Below, in pieces: positions 16,488 to 26,161 of a DNA stretch of 64,000 nt. The notes beneath the pieces are model-generated. The model made no database searches, had not been told where the DNA came from, and saw only the letters and a program-made list of their open reading frames with translations. Positions within the stretch are counted from its first letter, which is position 1, and every line of letters begins with the position of its first letter. The DNA is from Pseudomonas sp. IPO3778 (GTDB lineage: Bacteria; Pseudomonadota; Gammaproteobacteria; Pseudomonadales; Pseudomonadaceae). The position numbers and the translations under genes are program-made. The DNA lies in assembly GCF_013386825.1 (NCBI RefSeq), contig NZ_JACARC010000002.1, positions 28,140 through 92,139 of the forward strand. The letters are read 5' to 3'.

Positions 16488-17849
16488 TCAGTTGTGCAGG
16501 TAATCCGCGAGCGGATACTTCGCGCACAACGTTTGGGCCTGTAAATACAGGGATTTCTGTACTGCAGGGTCGAGGGAGTACTTGTGCTCATTGAGGGGCG
16601 TGACGGCGTCGAGTACCCGGCACATCAGGTCGACTACCTGGCGACATCCCTGGGCATCGATGTGGCGTTGTGCCAGGGAGCCGCTGCCGATACACAACCC
16701 GTTGGCGACAAATGACGGTCGCGTCTCACCCGGTGCGCGGTGTTTGTCCACGATGATGCCGCACTGCTCCAGGGCCGCCTGGGCGATGGAACCGGTGATA
16801 CCGCCGCGCAGACGGATCAGGACCGAGTGGTTATCACTGCGCCCGCCCACCACTTCATAGTCACTGGACTGAAACGCGTTGGCCAGGTCATCGGCGGTGG
16901 TGCGAACCCGCGCCATCCAGGCGTCGAATTCCGCCGACATGGCGTAGCCGAACGCCGCCGCTTTCGCCGCGATCATGTTGAAGGCCGGCGCGCCCTGCAT
17001 CCGCGGGAACACGGCCTGGTCGAGGAGCCGACTGAAGGTGCTCTTCAGGCCAGGCACCTTGGTGTCGGCGTCTCGACCGGACAGGATCAGGCCGCCACGC
17101 GGGCCGCCAAGCTGCGTGTGAGTACACAGCGTGGTGACGTGGGCCGCATTGATCGGGCTCGGATGGCGCCCGGTGGCCACTAGGCCCGCGAGGGTTGAAA
17201 TGTCTGCCAGCAGGATCGCCCCGGCTTCGTCGGCAATCGCCCGGAACCGCTCGAAATCAATCCGGTAGGAGTAAGCGCTGGCACCGCAGACGATCACACG
17301 CGGGCGGTGAGCCAGCGCCAGCGCGCGTACCTGTTCGTAGTCGATAACGCCCTTGGAAGTGGTGCCGTACCTGAGGGCCTTGTAGTACGCCCCGGTGAAC
17401 GCCACAGGGCTGCCATGGCTCAGGTGCCCGCCATGATCAAGGGCCATGCCAAGCACGGTGTCTCCGGGCTCCAGCAGGGCTGCCAGCACCTGGTAAAGGG
17501 CGGTGGATGCCGAGTGCGATTGCACGCCGGCGTATTGCGCACCGAACAACTCCCGCGCTCGGCGGACAGCCAGGGACTCGACCCGGTCGGCGTTCTCGCA
17601 ACCGGCGTGATGGCGCCAGCCGAGTGTGCCTTCGGCCCTCACGTTGACCAGCGCCGAGGCTGACGCCGCGAGGATGTGCGGCTTCACGGCGCAGGACGAC
17701 GCCGCCAGTGACAGGGTTTGGTGTTGCCGCGTGACTTCCGCATCCAACAGCCCCGCCAACTCCGCATCGTCTGCCCGCAGATCCGTCAGCCCGCGTTGCA
17801 GCAGGCCGGCGTGGTGGGTAAGTGGTTGCGTATTGACCGTCATAGTCAT
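16488..17849 (-). CDS. Serine hydroxymethyltransferase-like protein lacking the catalytic residues
   Basis: A 453-residue protein collinear with GlyA-type SHMT ('ELFGAQYAGVQSHSAS', 'LLEPGDTVLGMALDHGGHLSHGSPV', 'GPRGGLILSG'). The active site has been rewritten. Against E. coli GlyA, the Schiff-base Lys229 is Thr245 ('CTHTQLGGPRGG'), Glu57 is Ser52, Tyr64/65 are His80/81, His203 is Thr219, and the carboxylate-binding Arg363 is Cys386. Asp200 (D216) and His126 (H139) remain. It cannot perform standard PLP chemistry. It may be a ligand-binding pseudoenzyme or a changed enzyme. The start at 17849 follows AGGGAAGGA. It is divergent from an HTH regulator and a VUT transporter. Confidence 0.8.
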   Translation of the reverse strand: MTMTVNTQPLTHHAGLLQRGLTDLRADDAELAGLLDAEVTRQHQTLSLAASSCAVKPHILAASASALVNVRAEGTLGWRHHAGCENADRVESLAVRRARELFGAQYAGVQSHSASTALYQVLAALLEPGDTVLGMALDHGGHLSHGSPVAFTGAYYKALRYGTTSKGVIDYEQVRALALAHRPRVIVCGASAYSYRIDFERFRAIADEAGAILLADISTLAGLVATGRHPSPINAAHVTTLCTHTQLGGPRGGLILSGRDADTKVPGLKSTFSRLLDQAVFPRMQGAPAFNMIAAKAAAFGYAMSAEFDAWMARVRTTADDLANAFQSSDYEVVGGRSDNHSVLIRLRGGITGSIAQAALEQCGIIVDKHRAPGETRPSFVANGLCIGSGSLAQRHIDAQGCRQVVDLMCRVLDAVTPLNEHKYSLDPAVQKSLYLQAQTLCAKYPLADYLHN

Positions 17850-18119
17850 GTGTTCCTTCCCTGAAAATCCCGTTCGCCTTTCCATTGGGCGCAGGCCAAT
17901 TAAGCAGAAAAATGAACATTTTCCAAATTAAATGATTCTTTTTGCTCGAGCACAGGGGGACAAGGCGCGATTTTTCCTGCTGGATGCTGGCCAATCGCCA
18001 AAAAGCGGATCACGGTCTTTATTCTTGTACCGGGCCCATGCAACACTTCGCGCCGCGGTGAAACCCGCACCCAGCGCAACATGGACGCTCTGTGTAAAAC
18101 AAAAGGAAGTGGTGGGCAT
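17850..18119. promoter_or_regulatory. Divergent promoter region of the SHMT-like gene and the HTH-VUT operon
   Basis: A 270-bp gap between divergent genes. The left half is AT-rich (AATGAACATTTTCCAAATT...), which is unusual here and suits a promoter for the minus-strand gene. I found no convincing long dyad. The shared position suggests that the HTH protein controls both directions. Confidence 0.4.
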
Positions 18120-18725
18120 GTGATTCATCGAAAAGAACGCACCGAGTATTTGAAGAGCAACATCAAATACCTGATCAAAAGCCGCGGCGAGACGCAGCTG
18201 TCGTTGTGCAACGCGGCCGGCCTGACCCGAACCACGATCTACAACATCCTGGAAGGCAAGGTCGTTAACGTCCAGCAGTCCACCGTCCGCAAGATCTCGG
18301 ATTTCTTTGGCGTCTCCTATGAAGAAATCGAGACCCTCGACTTTGAAGAGAAAGAGATCATCGACAGCAGTATTTCCCCCCAGGGAAATATGAACCCCGC
18401 CGCCGTGCCGATCATCAAGGAGAGCCTGGTGATAACGAGCATGGACAAGCGAATTGGCGAACTGGCCACGCTGTACCCGCTGACCTACTACTTCGGTACT
18501 TCCTACAACTTGATAGGCGTCTTGCTGGAGACTGAAATCCCCGGCGTGAACGAGCCCGGCGACCTGCTGATCGTGCAGAAGGGTTCATCGAGTGACGATA
18601 AGGAAAAGCTGGTGTACGACCGAGCCGCCCAAAAACTGTTTATCACGGATGAAGCCTGCGTGAACTCGGACCGTATCTGTGTGGTGGGCGATATCATCGA
18701 GGAGCGCTTCAATGACAACGTATGA
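18120..18725 (+). CDS. XRE-type HTH transcriptional regulator with a C-terminal sensor-like domain
   Basis: A 201-residue protein. I take the GTG at 18120, preceded by GGAAGTGGTGGG, since longer forms only add an odd leader. The HTH lies at about 8-65 ('LKSNIKYLIKSRGETQLSLCNAAGLTRTTIYNILEG...STVRKISDFFGVSYEEI'), with XRE-family spacing. The C-terminal half contains 'LIGVLLETEIPGVNEPGDLLIVQKG' and 'ICVVGDIIEERF', a beta-rich part that resembles a LexA/S24-like fold without an evident Ser-Lys dyad. It overlaps the VUT transporter start by 14 bp, so the two are coupled, and it is divergent from the SHMT-like gene. Ligand unknown. Confidence 0.7.
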   Translation: MIHRKERTEYLKSNIKYLIKSRGETQLSLCNAAGLTRTTIYNILEGKVVNVQQSTVRKISDFFGVSYEEIETLDFEEKEIIDSSISPQGNMNPAAVPIIKESLVITSMDKRIGELATLYPLTYYFGTSYNLIGVLLETEIPGVNEPGDLLIVQKGSSSDDKEKLVYDRAAQKLFITDEACVNSDRICVVGDIIEERFNDNV

Positions 18726-19596
18726 GGGCGGAGCCGAAAACAGCAAATATAAGCTGTTGGGGTTCGAGAATGACAAGAGCCTGGCGGTGATCATGGTGAT
18801 CGCCACCGGGAAGATCATTCGCATAAAGCTGAGCGAAGTGCTGAACAGCGAAATCATGGACAATTTAAATAAAATGGAAGTCAAGAACATGTACAAGAAG
18901 TTCTATTCACAGGGCGGAGCGCTCACCGCATACGACATTAACGACCGTAATGAGAACTCGTGGATGATTTATATCATCCTGAACTTGCTGCTCTTTACGT
19001 TTTATATCTTTACCAGTATTGCTGCGACCAAACCGATTTATCTGGAGTCGCTGGGCATTATCGTCACACCCGGCACGTTCCTTTACCCGCTGACGTTCCT
19101 GATCGTGGACTTGCTCAACGAGCAGTTCGGGCTGAGGCTGGCGAGAAGGGCCATCCTGTTTGCGTTTGCCAGTAACGCGATGATTATCGTCCTGCTCTAC
19201 GGCTCCACCTTCCTCCCCGGCCTGCCAGGCTGGAAGCTCGACGGGCCTTACAACGACGTGATCATCCAGGTGTCGTCGGTGTTGATCGCGTCCTCGGTTT
19301 CGTTCCTGGTGTCGGAGAACATCAACTCGTACCTGCTGTGCAAGATCAAAGAGCTGACCAATTCCAAATACCTGTTCCTGCGGATTTTCCTGAGTACGTT
19401 CTTCGCGGTGATTATCGACAGCTTCCTGTTCTGCTTCATCGCGTTCTACGGTGCGATGCAGACCAGCGACCTCCTGAACATGATCTACGTGCAGATCGCG
19501 ATCAAAGTCTGCTTCGCCTTCTTCAACATCCTGCCGGCCTACGGCGCACGCTCGTTGTTCAAGCGCTACATCACCGGCGATAAACAAGCCCAGTGA
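18712..19596 (+). CDS. VUT/YhhQ-family transporter with an N-terminal soluble extension
   Basis: A 294-residue inner-membrane protein. From about residue 80 it matches the YhhQ/DUF165 family, known for queuosine-precursor uptake: 'AATKPIYLESLGIIVTPGTFLYPLTFLIVDLLNEQFGLRLARR', then four further membrane segments and 'QIAIKVCFAFFNILPAYGARSLF'. Ordinary YhhQ proteins have about 220 residues. Here an extra 75 residues, soluble and charged ('KYKLLGFENDKSLAVIMVIATGKIIRIKLSEVLNSE'), precede the first membrane segment and may be regulatory. The ATG at 18712 overlaps the regulator stop. Its substrate may be a deazapurine or another small molecule. Confidence 0.75.
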   Translation: MTTYEGGAENSKYKLLGFENDKSLAVIMVIATGKIIRIKLSEVLNSEIMDNLNKMEVKNMYKKFYSQGGALTAYDINDRNENSWMIYIILNLLLFTFYIFTSIAATKPIYLESLGIIVTPGTFLYPLTFLIVDLLNEQFGLRLARRAILFAFASNAMIIVLLYGSTFLPGLPGWKLDGPYNDVIIQVSSVLIASSVSFLVSENINSYLLCKIKELTNSKYLFLRIFLSTFFAVIIDSFLFCFIAFYGAMQTSDLLNMIYVQIAIKVCFAFFNILPAYGARSLFKRYITGDKQAQ

Positions 19597-19597
19597 T

Positions 19598-19704
19598 GAT
19601 CGTTCCCACGCTCGGCGTGGGAATGCATCCCGTGATACTCCGCGTCACAAAGGCGGACGCGGAGCGCCCAAGGCGGCGTTCCCACGCAGGGCGCGGGAAC
19701 GATC
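19598..19704. repeat. Long inverted repeat, GTTCCCACGC family
   Basis: The outer arms GATCGTTCCCACGC and the complementary GCGGGAACGATC bracket smaller dyads (CCGCGTC / GGACGCGG). It is the same family as 5498-5623, sited between two convergent genes and touching the transporter's stop. Confidence 0.8.
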
Positions 19705-19708
19705 CGCT

Positions 19709-20401
19709 TCACGCCAGTTTGCTTTTCAGGCTCTGCATGACGGCTGCCTTGTTGTCCAGGTAGTCGTTCAGGCCACGTGCACGGAGGTTGCACGCATCGC
19801 AGTTGCCACACCCCGTACCGATGATGCCGTTGTAGCAGGTCAGGGTCTGATTGCGGATCAAGTCCAACTGGTGGTGATAATCCGCCAGGGCCCAGGTTTC
19901 GGCCTTGTTCAGCCACATCAGCGGCGTTTCCAGGCGCACGTCGTATTCCATGCCCAGTTGCAGCGCTTTATTCAGCGCCTTGACGAACTCGTCCCGGCAA
20001 TCGGGGTAACCCGAGAAGTCGGTTTCGCACACGCCGGTGATCACCGTTTCTGCCTTGACCTGGTAGGCGTAGATCGCCGCCAGGGTTAAAAACAGAATGT
20101 TGCGGCCCGGCACGAAGGTGCTTGGCAAACTCTCGCCGGAGCTGTTTACCGTGGGCACCGGAATGTTGTCGCGGGTCAGGCTGCTGATGGCCAGCTCGTT
20201 CAGCAGGGACACGTCCATCACTTTGTGAACGGTGGCACCCAGCTGTTTTGCCAGCTTCTGTGCGACTTCGATTTCTGCCACATGCCGCTGGCCATAATCA
20301 AAGGTAATGCAGTGCACCTCGTCATACAGCGGCAACGCCTGGATCAGGCAGGTGGTGGAGTCCTGCCCACCACTGAAGACGATAACGGCTTTTTTACTCA
20401 T
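19709..20401 (-). CDS. queC: 7-cyano-7-deazaguanine (preQ0) synthase QueC
   Basis: A 230-residue PP-loop ATPase that converts 7-carboxy-7-deazaguanine to preQ0 in queuosine biosynthesis. '[23 protein letters not shown]' carries the SGGxDS ATP loop. Zinc-binding cysteines are in '[22 protein letters not shown]'. '[14 protein letters not shown]' and '[18 protein letters not shown]' are family blocks. Two ATGs lie in tandem at 20404 and 20401, and either could start after AGGAAG; I give the second. It is monocistronic here, far from queE, and convergent with the VUT transporter. Confidence 0.95.
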   Translation of the reverse strand: MSKKAVIVFSGGQDSTTCLIQALPLYDEVHCITFDYGQRHVAEIEVAQKLAKQLGATVHKVMDVSLLNELAISSLTRDNIPVPTVNSSGESLPSTFVPGRNILFLTLAAIYAYQVKAETVITGVCETDFSGYPDCRDEFVKALNKALQLGMEYDVRLETPLMWLNKAETWALADYHHQLDLIRNQTLTCYNGIIGTGCGNCDACNLRARGLNDYLDNKAAVMQSLKSKLA

Positions 20402-20435
20402 CATTCTGCTTCCTGCATTTTTCAATTAATTAGTC

Positions 20436-20535
20436 TGTAGGAGCGAGCTTGCTCGCGAAAAACGTCAACGATAACGCAGCGTATCCGGTTTGACACGGTG
20501 CCCTCAGGTTTTTCGCGAGCAAGCTCGCTCCTACA
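20436..20535. repeat. REPIN, TGTAGGAGCGAGCTTGCTCGCG family
   Basis: The arms TGTAGGAGCGAGCTTGCTCGCGAA and TTCGCGAGCAAGCTCGCTCCTACA are perfect complements. The loop shares AAAACGTCAACGATAACGC with the repeat at 5627-5726. It separates the queC promoter from the cyo terminator. Confidence 0.88.
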
Positions 20536-20572
20536 AAAAAGCCCCGCGCTTCTCACGAAGGCGGGGCTTTTT
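20536..20572. terminator. Rho-independent terminator of the cyo operon
   Basis: AAAAAGCCCCGC pairs with GCGGGGCTTTTT. On the minus strand it follows cyoE by about 13 bp. The stem is nearly identical to the one at 12598-12635. Confidence 0.85.
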
Positions 20573-20585
20573 GTACTTCATCCAC

Positions 20586-21473
20586 TCAGTGCGCGTACGT
20601 CAGCAGCAACTCTTTCGGCACCTGGAAATCCAGGGACATCATCACGCTCAAGGCGGTGATGGTGAAGATCGAGAAGACGAACAGCTTGCGTGCCCAGACG
20701 GTGTCATCCACCGCCTTGTAGCCGGTCCAGGCCATGTACAACCAGTACATGCCCATGGCGGCGGCAACGGCGAGGTAGCTCATGCCGGCGTAGCCACTGA
20801 AGGTCAACATCAAGGTCGCCACGAGGAAGGCCAGGATGTAGAGCAGGATGTGTTTCTTGGCGACCTTGATGCCACGCTTGACCGGCAGAACCGGAATCGA
20901 GGCAGCGAGGTAGTCATTGAAGCGGAAGATCGCGATGGCATAAGAGTGCGGCATCTGCCACAGGCTGAACATCACCAGTAGCACCAGCGCGGCCATGTCG
21001 AAGCTATTGGTCACAGCCACATAACCAATCACCGGCGGCATCGCCCCCGACAGACTGCCCACCAGCGTGCCGTGAACCGACTTGCGCTTGAGGTACAGGC
21101 TGTAGAAGCCGACGTAGATGACAAAACCGATCACGGCAAACAGCGCCGCCAGCGGGTTGGCCACCTTGTACAACAACACCACGCCTGCGATACCCAAAAC
21201 GGTCGCGAAGATCAGTGCCAGTTTCAGGGAGATAAGCCCCTGGACCAGCACGCGATTCTTGGTGCGCTCCATCTTGATGTCGATATCGCGGTCGATGCAG
21301 TTGTTGAATACACAACCGGAAGCTACCACCAGGGACGTGCCGATCATCGCAGCCAGGAAAATGGCCAGATCGACATGCCCCTTGGAGGCCAGGAAGAAGC
21401 CGCCTGCCACAGAAAGCACGTTACCGAAAATGATCCCCGGTTTGGTGATTTGGATAAAGTGCTTAAGCGACAT
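20586..21473 (-). CDS. cyoE: Protoheme IX farnesyltransferase (heme O synthase)
   Basis: A 295-residue UbiA-superfamily membrane prenyltransferase that adds the farnesyl group to heme b, producing heme O for the bo3 oxidase. The diagnostic motif '[20 protein letters not shown]' (DxxxD, binding Mg-farnesyl diphosphate) is at about residues 58-77. The second conserved loop reads '[15 protein letters not shown]'. About nine membrane segments are visible. It is the last gene of cyoABCDE, 11 bp after cyoD, with a terminator behind it. Confidence 0.95.
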   Translation of the reverse strand: MSLKHFIQITKPGIIFGNVLSVAGGFFLASKGHVDLAIFLAAMIGTSLVVASGCVFNNCIDRDIDIKMERTKNRVLVQGLISLKLALIFATVLGIAGVVLLYKVANPLAALFAVIGFVIYVGFYSLYLKRKSVHGTLVGSLSGAMPPVIGYVAVTNSFDMAALVLLVMFSLWQMPHSYAIAIFRFNDYLAASIPVLPVKRGIKVAKKHILLYILAFLVATLMLTFSGYAGMSYLAVAAAMGMYWLYMAWTGYKAVDDTVWARKLFVFSIFTITALSVMMSLDFQVPKELLLTYAH

Positions 21474-21484
21474 CGGGTCTTACC

Positions 21485-21820
21485 TCACTTCGCCATCATG
21501 AACGTATGGATGCTGAACATGATCCATACCGACAGGCCAACCAGCAGGAGGATCACCAAGCCTGCAAACACGAATGCAATCACGTTATCGCGCTGAGCCT
21601 TCGAGCGGTCCAGGTGCAGGAAGTACACCAGGTGAACCAGCACCTGAATCACCGCGAACGCCAGGACGATCATCATGGTGATCGACTTCGGCAGGGTCGG
21701 GTACATGACCAGGCCGAACGGAATCAGCGTCAGGATGACCGACAGGATGAAGCCAATGGCGTACGACTTGACGCTGCCGTGACTGTCATCATGGCTGTCA
21801 TGGGAATGTGCATTAGCCAT
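21485..21820 (-). CDS. cyoD: Cytochrome bo3 ubiquinol oxidase subunit IV
   Basis: A 111-residue protein with three membrane segments: 'SYAIGFILSVILTLIPFGLVM', 'TMMIVLAFAVIQVLVHLVYFLHLD' and 'VIAFVFAGLVILLLVGLSVWIMFSIH'. The segment 'QVLVHLVYFLHLDRS' is characteristic of subunit IV. A His/Asp/Ser-rich N-terminus ('[15 protein letters not shown]') precedes it. Subunit IV helps to assemble the Cu-B site in subunit I. Start and stop overlap by one base with cyoC. Confidence 0.95.
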   Translation of the reverse strand: MANAHSHDSHDDSHGSVKSYAIGFILSVILTLIPFGLVMYPTLPKSITMMIVLAFAVIQVLVHLVYFLHLDRSKAQRDNVIAFVFAGLVILLLVGLSVWIMFSIHTFMMAK

Positions 21821-22446
21821 TACAGAGTCCCCATCAGGTAGACAACGGTGAAGACGCAGATCCAGACCACGTCCAGGAAGTGCCAGAACAGGCTCAGGCA
21901 GCTCAGGCGAGTCTTGTTGGTGTTGGTCAGGCCATGCTTGTTGACCTGATACATCATGGTCGCCATCCAGATCAGACCGGCGGATACGTGCAGACCGTGG
22001 GTACCTACCAGCGTGAAGAACGCCGACAGGAAGCCGCTGCGGTGCGGGCCGTAACCTTCGGAGATCAGCAGGTGGAACTCATTGACCTCCATGCCGATGA
22101 AGCCCAGGCCGAACAGGAAGGTCAGGGCCAACCAGCTCAGGACGCCTTTCTTGCTGCCCTTGTAGAAGGCCAGCATGGCGAAGCCGTAGGTGATCGAGCT
22201 GAACAACAGCAAGGCGGTTTCGCCGAGCACGTAAGGCAGTTCGAAGATGTCGTGGCCCGACGGGCCACCCGCTACGTTGTTTACCAGTACCGCGTACACC
22301 GCGAAGATCGACGCAAACAAGATGCAGTCGGTCATCAGGTAGAGCCAGAAACCGAAGACGGTCATTGGCCCCGAGTCGTGGTGATGGTCATCGTGCCCAT
22401 GGTCATCGACATGGGCGTGTCCAGCATTGGTCACTAAGTTCGACAT
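21820..22446 (-). CDS. cyoC: Cytochrome bo3 ubiquinol oxidase subunit III
   Basis: A 208-residue subunit III with five membrane segments. '[23 protein letters not shown]' and '[20 protein letters not shown]' are the family signatures, and the C-terminal segment is '[20 protein letters not shown]'. The N-terminus is unusually His/Asp-rich ([17 protein letters not shown]), as in several pseudomonads. The protein has no redox centre and stabilises subunit I. It lies 3 bp from cyoB and overlaps cyoD by one base. Confidence 0.95.
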   Translation of the reverse strand: MSNLVTNAGHAHVDDHGHDDHHHDSGPMTVFGFWLYLMTDCILFASIFAVYAVLVNNVAGGPSGHDIFELPYVLGETALLLFSSITYGFAMLAFYKGSKKGVLSWLALTFLFGLGFIGMEVNEFHLLISEGYGPHRSGFLSAFFTLVGTHGLHVSAGLIWMATMMYQVNKHGLTNTNKTRLSCLSLFWHFLDVVWICVFTVVYLMGTL

Positions 22447-22449
22447 GGT

Positions 22450-24468
22450 TTAAGCCTGTTCCAACGAGGTTTCAACACGGTTGGCCGGGATCTTCTTCTC
22501 GGCAACCAGGCGAGCGTGTTGCTCGGCTTCGATGCGTTCGATCACGTCGACCGGCACCATGTAGCCTTGGTCATCACGGGCAGCGTGAACGATGAAGTAA
22601 CCGATGGTGCCCACCAGGCTAGCGATGGCCAGCCACCAGATGTGCCAGATCATCGCGAAACCGAAGACGGTCAACAGCGCACCCATCACCACGCCAGTGG
22701 CGGTGTTGTTCGGCATGTGGATCGGTTCGTAACGCGCAGGCTTCTGGTACGCAGTACCGTCTTCCTTGGCTTCAGTGAACGGATCGATGCTGTCAGCCTT
22801 AGGCAGTACGGCAAAGTTGTAGAACGGCGGTGGCGACGAGGTCGACCATTCCAGGGTGTGCGCATTCCATGGGTCGCCGGATTCGCACAGGTTCTGCTTG
22901 CGATCACGCACGCTGACATACAGCTGGATCAGCTGGCAGGCGATACCGACCGCGATCATCACCGCACCGAACATGGCCACGTACAGGTACGGTACCCACT
23001 CAGGGTTGGTGGTGGCGTTCAGACGACGGGTCATGCCCATGAAGCCCAAGGCGTAGAGCGGCATGAACGCGACGAAGAAGCCCGAGATCCAGAACCAGAA
23101 TGCAGCCTTGCCCCAGCCTTCGTGCAGCTTGAAGCCGAACGCTTTCGGGAAGTAGAAGCTGAAGCCTGCGATGTAGCCGAATACCGCGCCGCCGATGATC
23201 ACGTTGTGGAAGTGAGCAATTACAAACAGGCTGTTGTGCAGTACGAAGTCAGCACCCGGGATGGCCAGCAGTACGCCGGTCATGCCGCCGATCGCGAAGG
23301 TCACCATGAAGCCCAGGGTCCACAGAACCTGGCTGGTGATACGCAGACGACCGTGATAGATGGTGAATAGCCAGTTAAATAGCTTCACCCCCGTCGGGAT
23401 AGAAATCAGCATCGTCGCCAGTCCGAAGAACGCGTTGACGCTGGCCCCCGAACCCATGGTGAAGAAGTGGTGCAGCCAAACCATGAAGCCCAGTACCGAG
23501 ATCGCGCCCGAGGCGTAGATCATCGAGTGGTGACCGAACAGGCGCTTGCCCGAGAAGGTCGAGATCACTTCAGAGAAGATACCGAACGCTGGCAGGATCA
23601 GGATGTACACCTCAGGGTGCCCCCATGCCCAGAACAGGTTCACGTACATCATTGGATTGCCACCAAGTTCATTGGTGAAAATGTGGAAATCCAGGTAACG
23701 GTCAAGCGACAGCAACGCCATGGTTGCAGCCAGGATCGGGAACGATGCGACGATCAGTACGTTGGCCCAGGTGCAGGTCCAGGTGAAGATCGGCATGTCC
23801 ATCAACTTCATGCCCGGGGCGCGCATTTTCAAGACGGTGGCCAGGAAGTTGACCCCCGTCAGTGTCGTCCCGAGTCCTGATAGCTGTAGCGCCCAGATGT
23901 AGTAATCCACACCCACGCCCGGACTGTAGGCAATGCCCGACAACGGCGGGTAAGCCACCCAACCGGTCTTGGCGAATTCGCCGACGCCCAGGGACAGGTT
24001 GATCAGCACTACGCCGGACACCAGCAGCCAGAAGCTCAAGGAGTTCAGGAACGGGAACGCAACGTCACGCGCACCGATCTGCAGCGGCAAGGCAAGGTTC
24101 ATCAGGCCGGTGAAGAAAGGCATCGCCATGAAGATGATCATGATCACACCGTGGGCGGTGAAGATCTGGTCATAGTGTTCAGGAGGCAGGTAGCCAGGCG
24201 AACCCTCGGTGGCCATGGCCAACTGGGTACGCATCATGATGGCGTCGGCAAAACCACGCAGCAGCATGACCATGGCAACGATGACGTACATGACACCGAT
24301 TTTCTTGTGGTCGACAGACGTCAGCCACTCGGTCCACAGGTAGGTCCACTTCTTGAAATAGGTGATACCCGCAAACAGTGCCAGACCACCCAGCGCGATC
24401 ATGGCGATGGTCACCATCACGATCGGCTCGTGGAACGGGACCGCATCCCAACTTAATTTACCAAACAT
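22450..24468 (-). CDS. cyoB: Cytochrome bo3 ubiquinol oxidase subunit I
   Basis: A 672-residue heme-copper oxidase subunit that holds heme b, heme o3 and Cu-B and pumps protons. '[18 protein letters not shown]' contains the His-Tyr pair of the Cu-B site, '[11 protein letters not shown]' the two other Cu-B histidines, and '[13 protein letters not shown]' the heme ligands. The length fits E. coli CyoB (663). It lies 3 bp after cyoA and 3 bp before cyoC. This oxidase works at high oxygen tension and feeds from ubiquinol. Confidence 0.97.
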   Translation of the reverse strand: MFGKLSWDAVPFHEPIVMVTIAMIALGGLALFAGITYFKKWTYLWTEWLTSVDHKKIGVMYVIVAMVMLLRGFADAIMMRTQLAMATEGSPGYLPPEHYDQIFTAHGVIMIIFMAMPFFTGLMNLALPLQIGARDVAFPFLNSLSFWLLVSGVVLINLSLGVGEFAKTGWVAYPPLSGIAYSPGVGVDYYIWALQLSGLGTTLTGVNFLATVLKMRAPGMKLMDMPIFTWTCTWANVLIVASFPILAATMALLSLDRYLDFHIFTNELGGNPMMYVNLFWAWGHPEVYILILPAFGIFSEVISTFSGKRLFGHHSMIYASGAISVLGFMVWLHHFFTMGSGASVNAFFGLATMLISIPTGVKLFNWLFTIYHGRLRITSQVLWTLGFMVTFAIGGMTGVLLAIPGADFVLHNSLFVIAHFHNVIIGGAVFGYIAGFSFYFPKAFGFKLHEGWGKAAFWFWISGFFVAFMPLYALGFMGMTRRLNATTNPEWVPYLYVAMFGAVMIAVGIACQLIQLYVSVRDRKQNLCESGDPWNAHTLEWSTSSPPPFYNFAVLPKADSIDPFTEAKEDGTAYQKPARYEPIHMPNNTATGVVMGALLTVFGFAMIWHIWWLAIASLVGTIGYFIVHAARDDQGYMVPVDVIERIEAEQHARLVAEKKIPANRVETSLEQA

Positions 24469-24471
24469 CGT

Positions 24472-25413
24472 TTACTCCTCTGCCCCAGCAGTTGAATGCG
24501 AGCCCGTGTCAGAACCTTCAACCGCGGCCACTTCTTTCTTCTCGTGCTCGATCGGCTTGCCTGGCTTCATACCTTCGTACTTGTCGACGATTTTCTGAAA
24601 CAGGTCCGGCTCGTACGTGGAGTACAGGGCGACTGGGTTGTTCTGGCTTGGTTTGGTCAGGGCGTCGTATTCAGCTTGATCAAGCTGTTTAGGTGCGGCC
24701 TTGACTTCGGCTACCCAGGCGTTGAAATCTTCCTGGCTCGTCGAGATCGCTTTGAATTTCATGCCGGTGAAGCCAGCGCCGCTGTAGTTCGCGGAGATGC
24801 CTTCCATTTCAGCTTTCTCGTTTGCGATCAGGTGCAGGCGAGTCTGCATACCTGCCATCGCGTAGATCTGGCCGCCCAGTGCCGGGATGAAGAACGAGTT
24901 CATCACCGCATCGGAGGTGATCCGGAAGTTCAGCGGGGTGTTCTCCGGGAACCGGATCTGGTTCACGGTGGCGATACCCAGGTCCGGGTAGATGAACAGC
25001 CACTTCCAGTCCAGCGCGACCACTTCGATGTTGATCGGCTTGACGTCGGAGTCCAGCGGACGGTAAGGGTCCAGCTCGTGGGTCGACTTGTAGGTGATGT
25101 AACCCAGGGCAATGATGATGAGGACCGGGACCAGCCACACCGCGATTTCGATCTTGGTGGAGTGCGACCACTTCGGCGCGTACGTCGCGCTGGTGTTCGA
25201 CGCGCGGTATTTCCAGGCGAAGGCGAACGTCATGATGATCACGGGCACCACGACCAACAGCATCAGCAGGGTGGCGGTGATGATCAGGTTTCGTTGATCC
25301 AGACCGACCTGACCTTTAGGGTCGAGCAAGGTCCACTTGCAGCCTCCCAGCATTAACAGCATGCCGAGCAGCGGCAAAAAGCCTAGTAATCGGGGGTACC
25401 TGTTTTTACTCAT
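24472..25413 (-). CDS. cyoA: Cytochrome bo3 ubiquinol oxidase subunit II (lipoprotein)
   Basis: A 313-residue subunit. The ATG at 25413 is preferred to one 129 bp upstream because AGAGGTCGTGAG precedes it and a lipoprotein signal follows (MSKNRYPRLLGFLPLLGMLLMLGGC, with Cys25 acylated). Two membrane helices follow, then the periplasmic cupredoxin domain ('DWKWLFIYPDLGIATVNQIRFP', 'SFFIPALGGQIYAMAGMQTRLH'). As in other quinol oxidases the Cu-A cysteines are absent. The C-terminal tail is acidic and repetitive. First gene of the operon. Confidence 0.96.
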   Translation of the reverse strand: MSKNRYPRLLGFLPLLGMLLMLGGCKWTLLDPKGQVGLDQRNLIITATLLMLLVVVPVIIMTFAFAWKYRASNTSATYAPKWSHSTKIEIAVWLVPVLIIIALGYITYKSTHELDPYRPLDSDVKPINIEVVALDWKWLFIYPDLGIATVNQIRFPENTPLNFRITSDAVMNSFFIPALGGQIYAMAGMQTRLHLIANEKAEMEGISANYSGAGFTGMKFKAISTSQEDFNAWVAEVKAAPKQLDQAEYDALTKPSQNNPVALYSTYEPDLFQKIVDKYEGMKPGKPIEHEKKEVAAVEGSDTGSHSTAGAEE

Positions 25414-26161
25414 CTCACGACCTCTAAAGCAGCTTGCGCAATGCAGTTGGGTTTTGATCGCCAACACTTCACCCTGCCAAGGGTTGGCATTTCTCTTCGA
25501 TTGAATAAGGGCCTGCCCGTCGCACCTTGCGCGAATCGACACGTCCCGGGCTAGCGGTGAGTTCTTATTCGAATTCGTGGGTCAAAGGCCTTGTTACAGA
25601 CCAATTCCATTTGGTGCGGATAGTTGAAAAGCTGCCGGCACCTGGGGTCGCATGAAACGTTACACCCGCTTCTCGACCGCCATTGTTTGCTCAGGGGTGA
25701 GCAGCACCGGACATTCAGTGCGGGCGATTGTAGTTAGCTAGCGATGTATAAACCATGTCTTATCCAGAAATAATTTTTATCGTTTCCAGCAATAATCCTT
25801 CACCATTATTGCAAAGGTCCGCGATCGTATCGTGTTTGATTCTCGACAAAAACCACAAAAAATGCCGTGTTATTGGGCATAACGCCACATCCCCTACAAG
25901 CTGTAAGGGCATCGAAAACGGATCCAAGTGCCCTAAAAACAAGGCATTCGGACATCGGGCAGTGTCGCCGGCCTCGCGCGACTCGCGGCGCCGGCCACGC
26001 CACGAACTGACAGCCACAAAACGCCGCCTGGTGCAAATTTATGCCGCGTTTCCTGGGGTCAGAAACGTCCGGCGGCCGCTTCCGTGTGACAACATGTCGC
26101 ACACTGCGCGCACCCAAACTTGCCTCGCGTCACAGCCCCTTCACAAATTTCCACAAACAAA
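25414..26161. other. 748-bp gap upstream of cyoA, no supported gene
   Basis: It must hold the cyo promoter on the minus strand. An open frame at 25755-26183 (+) has an unstructured, low-complexity product and no ribosome site. Base composition falls to AT-rich near 25740-25870. I looked for a TTGAT-N4-ATCAA (ANR) site and found none convincing. The length leaves room for a small RNA or a long leader, for which I have no positive evidence. Confidence 0.4.

Noticed and set aside
25414..25700. ANR/FNR site upstream of cyo
   Set aside because: TTGATCGCCAAC at about 25455 lacks the second half-site (ATCAA).
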